Source: Thermomicrobiales bacterium
GTDB taxonomy: Bacteria; Chloroflexota; Chloroflexia; Thermomicrobiales; UBA6265
Reading direction: 5' to 3'
DNA length: 64,000 bases
Assembly (NCBI GenBank): GCA_030447415.1
Contig: JAUJOZ010000006.1
Location: 1-64,000 of the forward strand
Shown here: piece by piece, positions 61,333 through 64,000 of the stretch
How the letters are laid out: each line of letters begins with the position of its first letter
Numbering within the stretch: position 1 is the first letter of the stretch
Position numbers and translations under genes: made by a program
The notes under the pieces: model-generated
What the model was told of the DNA's origin: nothing
Databases searched by the model: none
What the model saw: only the letters and a program-made list of their open reading frames with translations

Positions 61333-63282
61333 GTGAGCACCGCGCTATTGGCGTTTCCGCGGGCGAGGGGCTGGAAGGCGCGCGCGCTGGCCGTTGGGTT
61401 GGCGATCGGCCTCGTGATGGGGGCGGCCGCGCCGGCCGCGCCGGCCGCGTTGGCCCAGGATGCCGGCCAACCGGCGGGCCGCGCCGGCCTGACTGGCGTG
61501 GCCGCGCGCGTCGTCCATAGCGCTGATGGCGTCCCCCTGCGGGCGGAGCCGAGCCACGACGCCGACGTCCCCACCGTCCTTCCCGCTGGCGCCGTCGTCG
61601 CCCTTCGCATCGACGAGGCCGACACCGTCTACGACCCCGACGGCACGACCCGCTGGTGGCCCGTCCACGCCGACGGCTACGACGGCTGGGTCGCGGGCTT
61701 CTTCCTCGAAGACCTGAGCGGCGCGGCGTCCGCCCCGTCCACCGATAACGCCTGGGACGGTGCCGCCGGCACCGATCCGTGGGCGGACGCTTGGTCCGCC
61801 TCCTACGCCATTCCCGAGGGCGCCGATCTCAACGGCCTGACCGCGCGCGTCTCTAGCCTGGACGGCGTCAACCTCCGCGCCGAACCGAACACGAGCGCCG
61901 CCGTGGTCGCGTCAGTTGAGGCCGGCGCCGTCGTCGAGTTGCGGGTCGCCGACGTTTGGACGGTCTACGACGACGCTGGGATCCAGTGGTGGCCGGCCCG
62001 CTACTGGGGCATGGACGGCTGGATTCCAGGTACCTACCTCGCCGCGGACGTGACTGCCGCCGGGGAGACCTGGACCGGATACGACGCGACCTCCGGGGAG
62101 AGCTGGACGCCGGCCGCAAGCGATGCCGGCATCGAGGCCGAGGCGACCACGGGCTGGACGGCGCCTGCGGCGACCGGTGTCGTCGATGCCAGCCTCGCCA
62201 CCGCGGTCATCACCAGCCCGGACGGCGTGAACCTCCGGGCCAACCCCGACTTCGGCGCGGAGGTTCTGCTGCCGATCGGCGCCGGCACGGTGGTCGAACT
62301 GCGCGTGGCCGAGGTCTGGACGGTCTGGGACGCGGCGGGCACGCAGTGGTGGCCCGCCCGCCAGTGGGGCGTCGACGGCTGGATCGCAGGCCTTGTCCTC
62401 TCCTCGGAGGTCCCGGACTGGACCGACTGGTCGGACGGTACGACCGATGGGGCCGTGGCCGAGACCGGCGAAGCGGGCCAGGTCGCCGAGGCGCCCGCTG
62501 CGGTCTGGTTCGCCCCCGGCGACTACGCCGCTGCCCTGACTCCCTCCGGTCTCGGCGTCAACATCCGCGCCAGCGCCTGGCCCGATGCCGAGCACATTGG
62601 CTACGTCGCCGAGGGCGGCGTCGTCCAGGTGATGGATGGCCCGATCTGGGACGAGGTCGGCAACCGCTGGTTGCTGGTGACCGATGGCGGCGTCACCGGC
62701 TACGCCGCGGCCGACCTTCTGATCCCCGCTGCCCAGCCGGCTGTACCGGCGCCGGAGACCGAGGCCGCCCCGGCGGAGGTGTTCACGCCCGCCGAGGAGC
62801 CGGTCGTCGAGCAACCCGCGCCGGACCCGACCCCAGCGCCGGTCTTCGAGCCCGCTCCGGCTCCCAGCGGCCCGACCGGATCGTTCATCTACCCCACCCA
62901 GGGCACGTTCACCCAGGCGTACGGCTGCAGCCCCTATTGGTTCGAGCCGTACGACCCGGGATTGGGGTGCAACTTCCACAACGGCATTGACTTGGCGAAC
63001 GCCGCCTACACCCCAATCGTCGCCGCCGATGGCGGCACGGTGACCGCCGCCGGCTGGTGTGACTGCGGCCTCGGCTACTACGTCAGCATTGACCATGGCA
63101 ACGGCTTCGAGACGACGTACGGGCACATGGCCGAGCAGCCCTACGTCTTCGCCGGGCAGGTCGTCACCCAGGGCCAGACCATTGGCCCGATGGGCAGCAC
63201 CGGCAACTCGACCGGCCCCCACGTCCACTTCATCGTCAAGCTCAACGGCGGCACGGTCGACCCGCTCGCCTACCTCGGATAG
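61333..63282 (+). CDS. Secreted M23 metalloendopeptidase with four SH3b repeats
   Basis: The product is about 649 residues. A signal peptide (about 1-40) is followed by four bacterial SH3 repeats. Copies 1-3 share DGV.LRAEP or DGVNLRA.P and the later WW.P...Y.GW..G pattern; copy 4 begins GLGVNIRA. A Pro/Ala/Glu linker leads to the M23 domain with HNGIDLA, GHM and HVHF as zinc ligands. Two pairs of cysteines flank the active site (GCSPYW with GCNF; GWCDCG). It probably cuts peptide crosslinks of the cell wall. The GTG start at 61333 follows gagggaag. A hairpin ends the gene. Confidence 0.87.
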   Translation: MSTALLAFPRARGWKARALAVGLAIGLVMGAAAPAAPAALAQDAGQPAGRAGLTGVAARVVHSADGVPLRAEPSHDADVPTVLPAGAVVALRIDEADTVYDPDGTTRWWPVHADGYDGWVAGFFLEDLSGAASAPSTDNAWDGAAGTDPWADAWSASYAIPEGADLNGLTARVSSLDGVNLRAEPNTSAAVVASVEAGAVVELRVADVWTVYDDAGIQWWPARYWGMDGWIPGTYLAADVTAAGETWTGYDATSGESWTPAASDAGIEAEATTGWTAPAATGVVDASLATAVITSPDGVNLRANPDFGAEVLLPIGAGTVVELRVAEVWTVWDAAGTQWWPARQWGVDGWIAGLVLSSEVPDWTDWSDGTTDGAVAETGEAGQVAEAPAAVWFAPGDYAAALTPSGLGVNIRASAWPDAEHIGYVAEGGVVQVMDGPIWDEVGNRWLLVTDGGVTGYAAADLLIPAAQPAVPAPETEAAPAEVFTPAEEPVVEQPAPDPTPAPVFEPAPAPSGPTGSFIYPTQGTFTQAYGCSPYWFEPYDPGLGCNFHNGIDLANAAYTPIVAADGGTVTAAGWCDCGLGYYVSIDHGNGFETTYGHMAEQPYVFAGQVVTQGQTIGPMGSTGNSTGPHVHFIVKLNGGTVDPLAYLG

Positions 63283-63312
63283 CGGGTCCAGAGCGGGAGC
63301 AGAGCACGACGC

Positions 63313-63345
63313 GAGGGGCGGCGGTCCTGGTGACCGCCGCCCCTC
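63313..63345 (+). terminator. Hairpin after the M23 gene
   Basis: A 14-bp perfect stem (gaggggcggcggtc) with a 5-nt loop, 30 bases after the stop. No T run. Confidence 0.7.
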
Positions 63346-63639
63346 GTCGCGAGACGCCCTTGGCGCCCGGCTGCGTACCGTCGTCACTCCCCAACGGCGA
63401 TCGAACGGGTACGTGACTCGTCCGCGGCAGTGCAGCGCCTACTCCTGGACAAAAGGGGAACGTGACGGGCAGCCGCGCGATTCGTTGCACGTTGTTGCAG
63501 GCAACAACACGGGACGGCGCAGAGGCGGGCGCAGGTGTCCCCGTTCGGTGCGATGAACCGGTGGGAGAATCGGGACGTGCGAGTCGCGGCTCCCCACCAC
63601 CAGGCTCAAACTGGGTGCATTGTGGCGGCGGGGAAGACG
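63346..63639. other. Short intergenic stretch
   Basis: No gene. A gttgcacgttgttgcaggcaac segment near 63482-63503 contains the inverted arms gttgc/gcaac. Confidence 0.4.
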
Positions 63640-64000
63640 TCAGCCTGCCCCTGCCTTGACCCCAGCGAGCTCGGCCGCGCGGGCCGTGGGGTAGCTCGCC
63701 GCGGCGTGATCCCATCCCGCCATCTCGGCCATCGCCGCCGCCACCCCTGTCCCGAGGTCGACCGGCTGCCCAAGGTCCTCCAGCGCTCGTCCTAGGAGTG
63801 CCAGCCCAGCGGCCAGGGAGGTCGGCTGCGCCGCCCGCCCCATGTGCCCCAGCCGGAACAGTTTGCCGGCTAGGTCGCCCTCGCCGCCGGAGATGGCCAC
63901 CCCGTAGCGCTCTCGCAAGTGGGCGATGAGCTGCGCGTCCGTGATCCCGTCCGGCAGGCGGACGGCCGTCGCGCAGTTGGCGGCGACCGCCTCCCGCGCC
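63640..64000 (-). CDS. Class V aminotransferase, C-terminal part (cut by the window edge)
   Basis: About 120 codons of the C-terminal domain are visible; the N-terminal part lies beyond base 64000. The visible region reads LIAHLRERYGVAISGGEGDL, then KLFRLGHMG. It is like alanine-glyoxylate/serine-pyruvate aminotransferases of the purine or photorespiration group, where LFR.GHMG closes the active site. The catalytic Lys lies outside the window. The last about 20 residues are Ala-rich (AGVKAGAG). Confidence 0.78.
   Translation of the reverse strand, partial: AREAVAANCATAVRLPDGITDAQLIAHLRERYGVAISGGEGDLAGKLFRLGHMGRAAQPTSLAAGLALLGRALEDLGQPVDLGTGVAAAMAEMAGWDHAAASYPTARAAELAGVKAGAG

Noticed and set aside
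1-64000. CRISPR array, rRNA genes or a prophage
   Set aside because: No regular spaced repeats, no rRNA-like conserved blocks and no run of phage structural genes; the one excisionase-like gene (33509-33739) stands alone.

Overview
The window is about 64 kb of very GC-rich DNA (an estimate by eye, not a count). The sequence points to a thermomicrobial Chloroflexi relative (Sphaerobacter/Thermomicrobium/Nitrolancea type). The reasons are the tig-clpP-clpX order, secreted proteins with Pro/Thr/Ser or Ala-Ser-Pro linkers, a probable F420/flavin split-barrel enzyme, many ABC importers and polyol dehydrogenases, many GNAT acetyltransferases, and a sortase-type tail that suggests a single-membrane envelope. 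This placement is inference; no rRNA, tRNA or CRISPR array was seen.

Layout. 1-9.1 kb: membrane-anchored and secreted proteins of unknown function, a gene cassette bounded by perfect inverted repeats with CTAG at both ends, a cell-wall-sorted protein with three BP74-like domains, and a TetR regulator with paired operators upstream of an MmpL/RND exporter. 9.2-17.7 kb: a DrrAB-like ABC exporter, a Tat-exported peptide-type binding protein, two related secreted proteins with cupredoxin-like C-termini, a small hypothetical gene and a DoxX gene. 18.3-25.0 kb: a carbohydrate/polyol ABC uptake operon (binding protein and two permeases, no ATPase) with two zinc dehydrogenases, faced by a third dehydrogenase. 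25.6-34.7 kb: accessory genes (cupin, acetyltransferases, deoxyribosyltransferase-like enzyme, sugar dehydrogenase, RlmD-type methyltransferase) mixed with gene wreckage. 34.8-40.2 kb: a heterodimeric ABC exporter, a flavin/F420 split-barrel enzyme and a universal stress protein. 40.4-55.8 kb: more accessory genes and several broken genes, plus a PCMT-like methyltransferase with a C-terminal extension, a molybdopterin-binding protein and an epimerase. 56.2-60.7 kb: the proteostasis operon tig-clpP-(mini ClpX zinc domain)-clpX on the minus strand. 61.3-63.3 kb: a four-SH3b M23 endopeptidase, followed by the end of a class V aminotransferase that runs out of the window.

The most notable points are: (1) a 53-codon stand-alone copy of the ClpX zinc-binding domain between clpP and clpX; (2) the CTAG-bounded 634-bp cassette carrying only a membrane-protein gene; (3) the triplicated BP74-like domain protein with an LPNTG tail; and (4) an unusual density of decayed genes (two IS5-type transposases, Uma2 nuclease, DsbA-like protein, SGNH esterase, cupin, beta-lactamase-like hydrolase), which suggests an accessory region under relaxed selection or a region with residual sequencing indels.
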